DNA from: JANPPS01 sp965246925
GTDB lineage: Bacteria > Pseudomonadota > Alphaproteobacteria > Acetobacterales > Acetobacteraceae
DNA: 64,000 bases
Assembly (NCBI GenBank): GCA_965246925.1
Contig: OZ251994.1
Coordinates: 1,054,001 to 1,118,000, forward strand
Reading direction: 5' to 3'
This document shows, in pieces, positions 1-8,971 of the stretch. Numbering within the stretch: position 1 is the first letter of the stretch; every line of letters starts with the position of its first letter. A program made the translations under genes and the position numbers. The notes beneath the pieces are model-generated. The model ran no database searches and was not told the DNA's origin. It was given only the letters and a program-made list of their open reading frames with translations.

Positions 1-1401
1 TTCCCGCTCATCAAGACTGGTGGGCTTGCGGATGTCGCCGGTGCTTTGCCGCCGGCTCTGGCGCGCGAGGGGGTGGAACTGCGCACTCTGGTGCCAGGGT
101 ACCCGGCGGTCATGGCAGCGCTGATGCGGGCCAGCGAAGTTCATTCTTGGCCCGATCTGTTTGGCGGTCCAGCCAAGCTTCTGGCCGGCGATGCCGCCAA
201 TCTACCGCTGTTCGTGCTCGATGCGCCGCACCTCTATAACCGTCCGGGCGGACCATACTCGGGGCCGGACGGCAAGGATTGGCCGGACAACGCCCGGCGG
301 TTTGCCGCGCTGGCCTATGCAGCGGCTTCTATCGGCCAGGGCACCGTCGCCGGTTGGGTTCCGGAAATCATACATGCCCATGACTGGCAGGCTGGACTCA
401 CGCCAGCCTATTTCACACCCGGTCGCCGGCCCGGAACCGTATTCACCGTGCATAACCTTGCGTTTCAGGGCTGGTTCGAACCCACGTTGCTTGTGCCGCT
501 CGGCCTACCTCAGAGTGCATTTACGATCGAAGGAGTCGAGTATTACGGCGGCATCGGCATGCTGAAGGCCGGGCTTGCTCTGAGCGACCGGATCACGACC
601 GTGTCACCAACCTACGCCCTCGAAATTCAGACCGATGCTGGCGGAGCCGGACTCGCCGGGCTGCTCCGCACGCGGGCCGCCGTTCTATCTGGGATCCTGA
701 ACGGCCTAGACCCAGCCTATTGGGATCCCGCGCATGACCCGCACCTCGCCGTGCCGTTCGGTCCAGGCCGGCTGACCCGGCGCGCCCGCAACAAGGCGGC
801 GTTGCAGGCGCGGATGGGGCTGATCGCTCGTCAGGACGCATTGCTCTGTGGCGTCGTAAGCCGGCTTACGGATCAGAAGGGCATGGATCTCTTGCTCCAG
901 GTCCTACCGGGCTTGATCGCCTCGGGCGCGCAGTTTGTCATGCTCGGTACCGGAGACCCGGCCTTGTCCAGCGGTTTCGCGTCCATCGCGCAAGCCCATC
1001 CGGGGCAGGTCTCGGTCATGCTGGGGTTTGACGAGGCCGTTTCGCATCAGATCTACGCCGGCGTGGACGCGCTTTTAGTCCCGTCCCGGTTCGAGCCGTG
1101 CGGCCTGACACAGCTCTGCGCCATGCGGTACGGCGCGATCCCGGTCGTGAGCCGGGTGGGCGGGCTGAACGACACCGTGATCGACGCGAACGCGGCGGCG
1201 CTAGCGGCGGGTGTCGCCACCGGCATCCAGTTTACGCCCGTCGACCGGACTGGGATAGAGGATGCGCTGCGGCGGCTGCGTCAGCTCTGGTCAATGCCAA
1301 AAGCGTGGGCGTCGGTGCAGCGGAACGGCATGAAGGCAGAGTTCGGCTGGGAGGGCCCTGCCCGCGCCTACGCGGCACTCTACCGTGAAATAGCGGTGTA
1401 A
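1..1401 (+). CDS. glgA: Glycogen (starch) synthase, 5' end cut off by the window
   Basis: GT5 glycogen synthase, which transfers glucose from ADP-glucose to the non-reducing end of a growing alpha-1,4-glucan in the cytoplasm. The reading frame is open from base 1 and begins inside the family signature KTGGLADV (fragment residues 5-12), so only about 15-20 N-terminal residues are missing and the ATG at 46 is not the start. Further family marks are HAHDWQAGL, the HNLAFQG loop, SRLTDQKGMDLL at the start of the C-terminal Rossmann domain, and PSRFEPCGLTQ with its catalytic Glu near the C terminus. The stop TAA shares its last A with the ATG of dapB (TAATG), so the two are probably translationally coupled although functionally unrelated. 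The identification is secure. Confidence 0.95.
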   Translation, partial: FPLIKTGGLADVAGALPPALAREGVELRTLVPGYPAVMAALMRASEVHSWPDLFGGPAKLLAGDAANLPLFVLDAPHLYNRPGGPYSGPDGKDWPDNARRFAALAYAAASIGQGTVAGWVPEIIHAHDWQAGLTPAYFTPGRRPGTVFTVHNLAFQGWFEPTLLVPLGLPQSAFTIEGVEYYGGIGMLKAGLALSDRITTVSPTYALEIQTDAGGAGLAGLLRTRAAVLSGILNGLDPAYWDPAHDPHLAVPFGPGRLTRRARNKAALQARMGLIARQDALLCGVVSRLTDQKGMDLLLQVLPGLIASGAQFVMLGTGDPALSSGFASIAQAHPGQVSVMLGFDEAVSHQIYAGVDALLVPSRFEPCGLTQLCAMRYGAIPVVSRVGGLNDTVIDANAAALAAGVATGIQFTPVDRTGIEDALRRLRQLWSMPKAWASVQRNGMKAEFGWEGPARAYAALYREIAV

Positions 1402-2126
1402 TGCGCATCGGAGTGCTGGGCCGCATGGGCCGGATGGGCCGTCTCTTGGCCGAGGAGATCGTCGCGGCAGGGCACCTTTGCGCCAACGACACGTCAATGC
1501 CGGCCGCCCAGCTCGCCGATAGCAGCGACGTCGTGATCGATTTCACGCATGCAAGCCGGGCGGCAGACCACGCGGCGGTGCTGGCCGGGGTAGGGATTCC
1601 GTGGGTGCTCGGCACCTCCGGCCTCTCCGCAGACGACGAAACGGCGGTGGCCGAAGCGGCGCTGCGCATTCCGGTGGTCTATGCCACCAATTTCTCGCCC
1701 GGTGTGGCCCTACTCTTAGAAGTGGCCCAGAAAATGGCGGCGGCATTGCCGGGCCACTCCTATGACGCCGAAATTCTAGAGATGCATCACCGGGCCAAGG
1801 TTGACGCACCGTCCGGTACGGCGGTTTCGCTCGGCCGCGCCGTCGCCGCCGGGCGCGGTACCACGCTCGAGCAAGTGATGGTCAGCGGACGGGACGGCCA
1901 CACCGGCCCCCGCCCTCCCGGGACGATCGGCTTCGCGGCGCTGCGCGGCGGGCAGGTGGTCGGTGAACACACGCTGCTGTTTGCTGCCGGGTCGGAACAC
2001 ATCGCGCTCACACACCGCGCCTTCGACCGCCGGGTGTTCGCGACGGGCGCGGTGCGTGCGGCTGCCTGGGCCTTCGGCCGGGTCCCCGGCCTGTATGGGC
2101 TGCGAGATGCCCTTGAGCTTCGTTGA
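1401..2126 (+). CDS. dapB: 4-hydroxy-tetrahydrodipicolinate reductase
   Basis: NAD(P)H-dependent reductase of the diaminopimelate/lysine pathway, needed for both lysine and peptidoglycan. At 241 residues it is at the short end of the family. The N terminus carries the Rossmann loop GVLGRMGRMGRLLAEE. The substrate and catalytic motif appears as EMHHRAKVDAPSGTA (about residues 126-140), with the conserved His-His and Lys, and GTSGLS and ATNFSPGV lie where expected. The start overlaps the glgA stop by one base. Its TGA stop lies in a small hairpin (TGAAG/CTTCA) that begins the short gap before the convergent GH16 gene. Confidence 0.95.
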   Translation: MRIGVLGRMGRMGRLLAEEIVAAGHLCANDTSMPAAQLADSSDVVIDFTHASRAADHAAVLAGVGIPWVLGTSGLSADDETAVAEAALRIPVVYATNFSPGVALLLEVAQKMAAALPGHSYDAEILEMHHRAKVDAPSGTAVSLGRAVAAGRGTTLEQVMVSGRDGHTGPRPPGTIGFAALRGGQVVGEHTLLFAAGSEHIALTHRAFDRRVFATGAVRAAAWAFGRVPGLYGLRDALELR

Positions 2127-2174
2127 AGTGTCCCTTCATCTCAGCGTTGAAGTCTCAGCGCCGATTGACTTCAA
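2124..2174. terminator. Inverted repeats between convergent dapB and GH16 genes
   Basis: The gap between two convergent genes holds TTGAAGTC (2147-2154) and its exact reverse complement GACTTCAA (2167-2174), with a 12-nt loop. Just before it is a smaller TGAAG/CTTCA hairpin that includes the dapB stop. GTTGAAGT occurs twice as a direct repeat (2122-2129, 2146-2153). The position suits a shared terminator, but neither strand has a clear U-tract, so a rho-independent terminator is not proven. Confidence 0.4.
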
Positions 2175-2194
2175 AACTTGGTTCCGATCCGAAC

Positions 2195-4522
2195 TCAGGT
2201 TGCGATCACCGCCAAATATTGCGTGCCGCCGACACTACCGCGCTGCAGGCTCAACTGGGCGGAATCAGACACGGGGCGGCTGGCGAAGGTGATCGATTGC
2301 GTGCGCCCGCCGATCGCGGTGTGGAGGGTAAGGCCCTCGTAGCTGGCGGCACCGCTTACGACCGGGTCGAACGTCGCGGTGTCGGATGCGCCGAAGCCCC
2401 ACAACGTGACGCTATCGCCGGCATGGAAGTTGACGATCGTGTCCCAGATCGTGTCACCCCCCCGTGCATCCAGGAAGAACGTGTCGTTGCCGCTGCCGCC
2501 TGTCAGGAAGTTGGAGCCCGTGCCGCCGTCCAGCACGTTCTGGCCGCTTGTCACCGCAATCGCGTCGTTGCCGCCAGTGTGAATGAAGACGTTGGGGCAG
2601 TTCGTCGCCATCGCGAGGCCGGGGCTCGAGGCGAGCGTACCCTCCCACTGCAAATAGCTGACTGGCCCCGCATAGGTCGCAAGGTCTGTGTTGCCAGAAG
2701 CACCCGTAGCCGGATTCGTATAAGCGAGGCTGGCGGACGGGGCACTCACGGCCAACACGACCGAGCCGTTGCCGTACAGCGGTAGTTCATGAGTGACGGA
2801 GGCACCGTCGAACACGGCGCCTTCGACGTACAGATTGCGGTCCTGCCCAGGCCCCCCCCACGCATCGTTCAAAAAGGTGACCCCCACCGTGTGCGCCCCC
2901 CGTCCAAACTGACCGGTAAACGTCAACGGCTCGGGTGCGCCGCCGTGGGCGGCCGTCACGGTCTGCACTCCACCGAGTTGCCGCCCGTCCAGAGTGACGG
3001 TGGCCTGGGCGTCACCGTTGAAAGCGTCCTCGGCCAGCAACACAGTGAGCACATCGGCCGGCGGCACGAAGGTTGACGGGATGACAGGAGGCGCGGTGAC
3101 ATTAGCCAGGCTGAAATCGGCCGTATCAAAGGAGGCTGGGGCAGTGTTCCAGAACGTTAGCCGCTCGCCATTGTCGAACGGCAGCACGGTGTCGAGGCCG
3201 GACGGACGCAGCGCCGCAAGAACTTGACCCACCGATATGAAATCAAAGCCATTCAACTGAACCTGATCGTGCACCACTCCGGCACCGGGCGCGAAATCCG
3301 TGATAGTGTCCCGCCCGCAGCCCGCGGTCACGCTGAAGACGTTACGGCCGCCACCGCCTGTCAGCACGTCATCCCCGCCGGGGCCACCGCTCAGCACGTC
3401 GTCACCAAGGCCGCCGGTGACGTAATTGCTGCCTGCATTGCCCGTCGCGTGCAGGCCCCAGGATGCAGCGATGGTGATGTTCTCGACATCGGGCGGGAGG
3501 GTGTAGTCAACCCAAATTTGGGCAAGGTCAGTGCCTTCACCGGGCCTCTCGTCAATGAACATGCGCGGGTCGGTTATGATGTATGTGTCGTCACCAGGGC
3601 CGCCTGCGCGGGTGGCCGTGTCGCCGTAGAAAGTCTGGAACTGGTCGTTACCGCTTGTGCCTGCGGTAACTGCCGGGCCAAAATAGTGCCCGGGAACGCC
3701 GGTCCGGACCGGCCGGGTCGCCGGCGGCGCGGCGGCGGCCGCGGTCACGCCCGCATCCGGCGCACTCACCGCTTGGGCCGTTACAGGCGGATCGAGCATC
3801 GAATAGGCGCGGATGTAATCGATCGAGAGCTGTGCCGGGAACGGCGTGCTGGGGAACGGGTTGCCCGGCCAATGGCCGCCCACGGCGAGGTTGGCCAGCA
3901 AATACATCGGCTGGTTCATGTCGGACGGCGTCGTCGTGGACGCGACCGCCTGGCCATCGAAATAGTAGGTGAGTGTCGCTGCCGTCCACGCAACGCCGTA
4001 GCGGTGATAGCCGTTCGTGACATCGGCCGGCACGCCGACCCAATTGCCGGCGTTGCCCAAGCTGCTGGCCGTCAGCGCGCCCCAATGGATCTGCTGAGTT
4101 TCGCTGCCGAATGCCTCTAGCACGTCAAGCTCCGGCGGCCAGACATGCTGCACCGGCAACATCCAGAACGCAGGCCACAATCCTTGTCCTGACGGCAGCT
4201 TCGCCCGCATTTCGAAATAGCCGTAGCGCTGCGAGAAGGTGCCGTTCGTGGTGATCAGACCGGAGACGTAGTTCTGCCCCCACGTCGCAGATGGGTCCGC
4301 AGAAGGCGTGGCCGAGATGACCAAAGCGCCATTCTGCACGGAAAAAGGATCCTGAGCGAAGGTCGGGTCGGCATAGTATTGCAGCTCATCGTTCAGCTTA
4401 CGCTCACCATAAGCGTAGGTCGTGTTCCACACCCCGGGATGGCCCGGGCCGTTCCAGTCGAAGCCATTGAACTCGTCATCGAAGCTGAGATGATAGCCAG
4501 TCAGGTCAATCGTCTGTGTCAT
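2195..4522 (-). CDS. Secreted GH16 beta-glucanase with CBM-like and RTX repeat regions
   Basis: Predicted endo-beta-1,3(4)-glucanase or related GH16 hydrolase, exported and acting outside the cell. The catalytic domain fills about the first 245 residues and contains the GH16 signature ExDxxE as ELDVLE (residues 131-136), with the nucleophile and acid/base glutamates, preceded by the aromatic stretch GLWPAFWMLP. A central RTX region (GGLGDDVLSGG and similar) is followed at about residues 490-585 by a module resembling Ca-dependent xylan-binding modules (VLLAEDAFNGDAQ..., FLNDAWGG...RNLYV). A second RTX block (LTGGSGNDTF) lies near the C terminus. There is no N-terminal signal peptide, which fits type I secretion through the C terminus. 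I chose the internal ATG at 4522 because it begins the conserved fold; an in-frame start at 4567 adds 15 residues with no recognised feature. It is convergent with dapB and divergent from metK. Confidence 0.88.
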   Translation of the reverse strand: MTQTIDLTGYHLSFDDEFNGFDWNGPGHPGVWNTTYAYGERKLNDELQYYADPTFAQDPFSVQNGALVISATPSADPSATWGQNYVSGLITTNGTFSQRYGYFEMRAKLPSGQGLWPAFWMLPVQHVWPPELDVLEAFGSETQQIHWGALTASSLGNAGNWVGVPADVTNGYHRYGVAWTAATLTYYFDGQAVASTTTPSDMNQPMYLLANLAVGGHWPGNPFPSTPFPAQLSIDYIRAYSMLDPPVTAQAVSAPDAGVTAAAAAPPATRPVRTGVPGHYFGPAVTAGTSGNDQFQTFYGDTATRAGGPGDDTYIITDPRMFIDERPGEGTDLAQIWVDYTLPPDVENITIAASWGLHATGNAGSNYVTGGLGDDVLSGGPGGDDVLTGGGGRNVFSVTAGCGRDTITDFAPGAGVVHDQVQLNGFDFISVGQVLAALRPSGLDTVLPFDNGERLTFWNTAPASFDTADFSLANVTAPPVIPSTFVPPADVLTVLLAEDAFNGDAQATVTLDGRQLGGVQTVTAAHGGAPEPLTFTGQFGRGAHTVGVTFLNDAWGGPGQDRNLYVEGAVFDGASVTHELPLYGNGSVVLAVSAPSASLAYTNPATGASGNTDLATYAGPVSYLQWEGTLASSPGLAMATNCPNVFIHTGGNDAIAVTSGQNVLDGGTGSNFLTGGSGNDTFFLDARGGDTIWDTIVNFHAGDSVTLWGFGASDTATFDPVVSGAASYEGLTLHTAIGGRTQSITFASRPVSDSAQLSLQRGSVGGTQYLAVIAT

Positions 4523-4685
4523 GTAGCCCCGTGCTGCGGCGCTCGCCCGCCCGGGTATGTTTGGCAAAAAAAGCTTAAATCTTCGTGAATGCGCTCCCGG
4601 CCGCGCACGGCAGGGCCGACAGACTGAGCCTTGTCAAAACCCCGGCCATCCTCCAATCACCCCGCAGCAGTTGGAGAGTGCGGGA
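4523..4685. promoter_or_regulatory. Divergent promoter region between GH16 and metK
   Basis: This 163-nt gap separates the divergent starts of the GH16 gene and metK and contains an A/T-rich patch (about 4560-4582, with a run of seven A) unlike the surrounding DNA, so promoters for both directions probably lie here. GGAGAG sits 9 nt before the metK ATG as its ribosome-binding site. I looked for a known S-adenosylmethionine riboswitch consensus ahead of metK and could not recognise one by eye. Confidence 0.4.
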
Positions 4686-5873
4686 ATGCGCAGTAAGGGT
4701 GAGTATTTGTTCACGTCGGAATCGGTCTCGGAAGGCCATCCGGACAAGGTCGCCGACCGGATCAGCGATACGGTGCTGGATGCGTATCTGGCCGCCGACC
4801 CCTATGCGCGCGTAGGCTGTGAGACCCTAGTCACCACGAACCGCGTCGTCCTGGCCGGCGAAGTGCGCGGCCCCGGCACGGTTACGCCCGAGCTTTTGAC
4901 CCATCTCACCCGTATGGCCATTCACGATATCGGCTATGACCAGTCCGGATTCAGCTGGCGCAACGCGCAGGTGGAGTGCCTGCTGCATGCCCAAAGCGTC
5001 GATATCGCCGTAGGCGTCGACAGCGCCAACAATAAGGACGAGGGCGCTGGCGACCAGGGAATCATGTTCGGCTACGCCTGCACCGAAACGCCCGAGCTGA
5101 TGCCCGCGCCGTTGCACTACGCGCACCTGATCCTCCGCCGCATGAGTGAGCTGCGGCATGCCGACGACATCAGCGTCAAGGGTTTGCAGCCCGATGCTAA
5201 AAGCCAGGTCACGCTACGCTACGTGGACGGCAAGCCCGTGGGCGCCACCAGCATCGTCGTCAGCACGCAGCATGACGAGGGGCTGGACCAGCGCGACATC
5301 AAGGCCATGTTGCGGCCCCTCGTGGAAAGCAGCCTGCCGCCGGGCTGGATGCCGAAAGACGACGAGTTCTACGTCAACCCCACAGGTAATTTCGTGATCG
5401 GCGGCCCGGATGGTGACGCTGGAATCACCGGGCGCAAGATCATCGTGGACACCTACGGCGGCGCCTCCCCACACGGCGGCGGCGCATTTAGCGGTAAGGA
5501 CCCGACGAAGGTGGACCGCAGCGCCGCGTATGTCTGCCGGTATCTGGCCAAGAACGTCGTGGCCGCGGGCCTGGCCGAAAAATGCACGCTGCAGATCAGC
5601 TACGCGATCGGCGTGTCGCACCCGCTCAGCGTCTATGTCGATCTGGACGGCACCGGGCGGGACGTGGACGAGGCAAAACTGGAGAGGGTGTTGCGCGAAC
5701 TGGTCAATCTCAGCCCGCGCGGCATCCGCGAGCACCTGCACATGAACCGTCCCATCTACGCCGTAACCAGCGCCTACGGCCATTTCGGCCGCACACCGGA
5801 CCCGGAGCTGGGCACGTTCACGTGGGAAAAGACCGACCTCGTGCCAGCGCTGAAGAGCGCTTTCGGCCGCTGA
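4686..5873 (+). CDS. metK: S-adenosylmethionine synthetase
   Basis: Makes S-adenosylmethionine from methionine and ATP in the cytoplasm. The 395-residue protein has the family signatures GHPDKVADRISD near the N terminus, GAGDQGIMFGYA in the middle, and the Gly-rich loop GGGAFSGKDPTKVDRSAAY. The start at 4686 gives MRSKGEYLFTSESVSEGHPDK, the usual N terminus, with GGAGAG upstream. A longer frame from 4557 adds 43 residues that the family lacks. The stop TGA (5871-5873) overlaps the probable CTG start of trmB, so a methyl-donor synthetase is coupled to a methyltransferase that consumes SAM. Confidence 0.97.
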   Translation: MRSKGEYLFTSESVSEGHPDKVADRISDTVLDAYLAADPYARVGCETLVTTNRVVLAGEVRGPGTVTPELLTHLTRMAIHDIGYDQSGFSWRNAQVECLLHAQSVDIAVGVDSANNKDEGAGDQGIMFGYACTETPELMPAPLHYAHLILRRMSELRHADDISVKGLQPDAKSQVTLRYVDGKPVGATSIVVSTQHDEGLDQRDIKAMLRPLVESSLPPGWMPKDDEFYVNPTGNFVIGGPDGDAGITGRKIIVDTYGGASPHGGGAFSGKDPTKVDRSAAYVCRYLAKNVVAAGLAEKCTLQISYAIGVSHPLSVYVDLDGTGRDVDEAKLERVLRELVNLSPRGIREHLHMNRPIYAVTSAYGHFGRTPDPELGTFTWEKTDLVPALKSAFGR

Positions 5874-6574
5874 CGATCAAGCCTGCCGACCCGCGCCTGC
5901 ATGGGCGCTTGCGCGGGCATCAGCTGCGTCCGCGGCAGCAATGGTTGCTAGATCATTACTTGCCGAAGCTGCGCTTTCCGCCGGACGCAGCCGGGGACCC
6001 CCGGGCCGGGTTCCCGGCAAGCCCCCAGCGTCTCGGCATCGAAATCGGCTTTGGCGGCGGTGAGCACGCCATCGCGACAGCCGCCGCCGACCCGGCGCTC
6101 AATCTCATCGCCTGCGAGGTGTTCGAGCCCGGCCTCTGCTCGATCCTGTCTGCCCTCGCTCCCGAAGGCACGCCGAAGCCGGCGCCGCCCGACAATCTCA
6201 GAATTTGGGACGAAGACGCGCGGCTGCTCCTGCGCGCCATGCCCGATGCCTGCCTAAGTGCAGCCTGGCTGATGTTCCCCGACCCATGGCCCAAATTGCG
6301 CCACATCAAGCGCCGATTTGTTCATCCGGAGCAGGTCATGTTGATGGCGCGCGTTATGAAATATCAGGCAGAGTGGCGCGTGGCGTCGGATGATCCCACG
6401 TATCAGGCCTGGGTGCAGGAGGTGATGGCCGTGCAGAAATACTTTGACGCACCGCCGCCCGCCACAACCCGCCCGTCCGACTGGACCGCAACCCGGTATG
6501 AGGCCAAGGCATTGCGCGCAGGACGCACGCCGCACTACTGGACATTCACCCGAACGCTGCAATGCCTAGTCTGA
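5870..6574 (+). CDS. trmB: tRNA (guanine-N7-)-methyltransferase, unusual start
   Basis: SAM-dependent methylation of G46 in tRNA. Family features are the N-terminal PRLHGRLRGHQLRPRQQ, the SAM-binding GIEIGFGGGEH, the MFPDPWPKLRHIKRRFV segment, and a C-terminal TRYEAKALRAGRTPHYWTF. No ATG, GTG or TTG lies where the N terminus should begin. The frame has CTG at 5870, overlapping the metK stop as CTGA, and this gives a family-sized 234-residue protein. The nearest upstream conventional start is GTG at 5822, buried 52 nt inside metK and adding 16 unconserved residues. A TTG at about 5909 would remove the conserved N-terminal motif. The function is secure and the start is not. Its 3' end overlaps the next gene by 13 nt. 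Confidence 0.9.
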   Translation: MTIKPADPRLHGRLRGHQLRPRQQWLLDHYLPKLRFPPDAAGDPRAGFPASPQRLGIEIGFGGGEHAIATAAADPALNLIACEVFEPGLCSILSALAPEGTPKPAPPDNLRIWDEDARLLLRAMPDACLSAAWLMFPDPWPKLRHIKRRFVHPEQVMLMARVMKYQAEWRVASDDPTYQAWVQEVMAVQKYFDAPPPATTRPSDWTATRYEAKALRAGRTPHYWTFTRTLQCLV

Positions 6575-7641
6575 CGATTGGAAGCAGGGCGCTAATGGGC
6601 CTGCGCGGTATCGCAGCCTTGCTTGTGGTGTTCCATCATCTGTACTTGCGTGAACATCTCGATATACCTTACGTGAACACGCTGGCGATGCGCGGCTACT
6701 TGGCCGTGGACTTGTTCTTCGTTTTGAGCGGCTTCGTCATGGCGCTCTCGTATGGCGCTTGGTTTACCGGCCAGTGGCGGCTCCGGGAGTATGCGGAGTT
6801 CCTGAAGCGCCGGGTCGCCAGGCTCTGGCCGTTGCACAGCGCGGTCGTGCTTGCCGTCCTCGCCTACGTCACCCTCAACGACCCGGGTAGCCACGCGTTC
6901 TGGCCGAAGATGATCGCCAGCAACCTGCTCATGCTTCAAAGCTGGGGCTGGAGCCAGGTGATCGTCCCGCCGAGCTGGTCCGTCAGCACCGAGCTGCTGG
7001 CTTACGTGCTATTCCCTGCTTTGGCGGCAATGGCCCTGCACGGGCGGCCCGCCACAGCCTGGGTGACGGCATCGCTCGCCGCGGCGGCGCTGATCGCCTG
7101 CATGATGATGGCACCGGACCGGGGTGCGGGGCGGCGCGGCGTGCTGGACATCTACGATAATTGGAGCCTGCTTCCCGCTGGGCGGTGCGTGGCCGGCTTC
7201 ACCTTTGGCTTGCTCGCCTTCCGCGCGCTGGCGACGCCGTGGATACTGTCGCTCGCGCGCCGGCCCCTTTCCGCCCTCGTCACTGTGCTGGTGGTCACGG
7301 TGGCACTCATGGGCGGCGCGCCCGATCTGGCGGCCTATGCAGTATTTCCCATTCTGATCGTCACGATATTTGCCGGTGACGGTCAGGTGCAACGGGCCCT
7401 GTCTGCACCACCGCTGTATCAAACCGGCGTGCTGTCCTTTGCCATCTACCTCGTGCACTACCCAGTCCTTGAGTTTCTACTGCGCCAGGCCGGCACGCGC
7501 ACTTCGGTTTTAGTGCCCCTTTTCTTGCTCTGCACAGCCGCCGCCGCCGCCGCCGCCCATTGGTGGATCGAGCTGCCTGGTCAGCGGATGCTGCGCCGGC
7601 TCCGTACTCCGTTCGGGCTGTCCCGCGCCGGAGCGAACTAG
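6562..7641 (+). CDS. Acyltransferase family 3 (OafA/YrhL-like) membrane protein
   Basis: Integral membrane O-acyltransferase of the type that acetylates or otherwise acylates lipopolysaccharide, exopolysaccharide or antibiotics. It has the N-terminal LRGIAALLVVFHH motif with the conserved Arg and His in the first helix, FFVLSGFVMALSYG in the second, and RRVARLWPLH afterwards, then about eight more hydrophobic segments. At 359 residues it is normal for the family and has no extra SGNH domain. The start lies inside the 3' end of trmB. The acceptor cannot be read from the sequence; the exopolysaccharide made by the cluster further right is possible. Confidence 0.85.
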   Translation: MPSLTIGSRALMGLRGIAALLVVFHHLYLREHLDIPYVNTLAMRGYLAVDLFFVLSGFVMALSYGAWFTGQWRLREYAEFLKRRVARLWPLHSAVVLAVLAYVTLNDPGSHAFWPKMIASNLLMLQSWGWSQVIVPPSWSVSTELLAYVLFPALAAMALHGRPATAWVTASLAAAALIACMMMAPDRGAGRRGVLDIYDNWSLLPAGRCVAGFTFGLLAFRALATPWILSLARRPLSALVTVLVVTVALMGGAPDLAAYAVFPILIVTIFAGDGQVQRALSAPPLYQTGVLSFAIYLVHYPVLEFLLRQAGTRTSVLVPLFLLCTAAAAAAAHWWIELPGQRMLRRLRTPFGLSRAGAN

Positions 7642-7742
7642 CCCTGCAAGGTCCGGTCCACCATTGAGCCTGCGAGACGGCAGAGACTCACCTGCAGCAA
7701 TGGACGACTTTCGCTTCCCTCCGTCCCGGGCCTGTCCGAAGC

Positions 7743-8915
7743 CTACCCCGAACTCAGTTCCTGCTCCACCAGCGTGGCCCAAAACGCCGCGCCGAGCGGA
7801 AGGACATCGTCATTGAACTCATACCGGGAATTGTGGGCGGACACGGCGAACCGGTCCCCGTCCCGCATGCCGATCCGCACGAAACAGCCCGGCACGCGCT
7901 GCGCCATGTAGGAGAAATCCTCACCGCCCATGCGCGGCACCGCCTGCGTCACCACCCGGCCCGCGCCCAGCACGCGCTCGGCCGCCAGCACCGCGCGGGC
8001 GGTGACGGCGGCATGGTTGATCACGCTGGGATAGCCGCGCTCATATCGCAGTTCGGCCACCGCACCATGCGCCTGGGCGGTCAGCCGCACGATCTCGTCC
8101 ATCCGCCGCTCCGTCTCGTCCCGCACGACGGCGTCCAGGGTGCGGACGGTGCCATGCAGCACGGCCGTCTCCGGGATCACGTTGCCCGCGCTGCCCGCAT
8201 GGAACTCGCAGATGCTCAGCACCGCGCTCTCGAGCGGATCGGTGCCGCGGGCGACGATGGTCTGCAGCGCCAGCACGATATGCGAGCCGATGACCACCGG
8301 GTCGATCGCGCGGTGCGGACGGGCCGCGTGGCCGCCCCGGCCGTGGATGTGCACCCAGAAATCATCCGCCGCCGCGTTCACCTGCCCGACCGTCGCCTGC
8401 ATCGTGCCGGCCGGCAGCTCGGTATCGTTATGTGCGCCGAACACCTGGTCGCACGGGAAGCGGTAGAACAGGCCCTCCTCCACCATCACCCGCCCGCCGC
8501 CGCCATCCTCCTCGGCCGGCTGGAAGATGAAATGCACCGTGCCGTCGAAATGACGCGTCTCCGCCAGGTACCGCGCCGCGCCCAGCAGCATGGTGGTGTG
8601 CCCGTCATGCCCGCAGGCATGCATCCGGCCCGGCACCACCGAGCGGTAGGGCACGTCCAGCTCCTCCTGCATCGGCAGGCAGTCCATGTCCGCGCGCAGG
8701 CCGATCGCACGCGCCGAGGTGCCGGCGCGGAGCGTGCCCACGAGCCCCGTGCCGGCGATGCCCCGCGTCACCTCGATCCCCCAGGACTCCAACTTGTCCG
8801 CCACGATCTGGCTGGTGCGGTGCTCCTGGAAGGCGAGCTCCGGATGCGCATGCAGGTCGTGCCGCCAGGCGGTGAGGTCGGGGGCCAGCATGGCGATGCG
8901 GTTCTGGACGGGCAC
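7743..8915 (-). CDS. M20 family amidohydrolase (hippurate/N-acyl amino acid hydrolase type)
   Basis: Di-metal peptidase-fold amidohydrolase that removes acyl groups from N-acyl amino acids, close to HipO/AmhX enzymes. Visible motifs are WRHDLHAHPELAFQE at the N terminus, the RADMDCLPMQE substrate loop, the metal site MHACGHDGHTTMLLG, EDGGGGRVMVEEG, and a C-terminal GGEDFSYM. The 390-residue length is typical. The start is a GTG at 8915 with GGAG 7 nt upstream. It diverges from the DUF1275 gene with only 56 nt between them, which must hold both promoters. The substrate is not determined by sequence. Confidence 0.9.
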   Translation of the reverse strand: MPVQNRIAMLAPDLTAWRHDLHAHPELAFQEHRTSQIVADKLESWGIEVTRGIAGTGLVGTLRAGTSARAIGLRADMDCLPMQEELDVPYRSVVPGRMHACGHDGHTTMLLGAARYLAETRHFDGTVHFIFQPAEEDGGGGRVMVEEGLFYRFPCDQVFGAHNDTELPAGTMQATVGQVNAAADDFWVHIHGRGGHAARPHRAIDPVVIGSHIVLALQTIVARGTDPLESAVLSICEFHAGSAGNVIPETAVLHGTVRTLDAVVRDETERRMDEIVRLTAQAHGAVAELRYERGYPSVINHAAVTARAVLAAERVLGAGRVVTQAVPRMGGEDFSYMAQRVPGCFVRIGMRDGDRFAVSAHNSRYEFNDDVLPLGAAFWATLVEQELSSG

Positions 8916-8971
8916 GGGGCGCTCCTATACGGGACGGCGCAGTTGATCACGCGGGCCGGGGACTGAACAGG

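Noticed and set aside
4600..4685. Possible S-adenosylmethionine riboswitch before metK
   Set aside because: The context is suggestive, but I could not align the leader to the SAM-II or SAM/SAH consensus by eye. A covariance-model search would decide.
7833..8966. 377-codon plus-strand frame, rich in Arg, His and Ala
   Set aside because: It is antisense to the well-supported M20 amidohydrolase; composition is that of a GC-rich shadow frame and no domain is visible.
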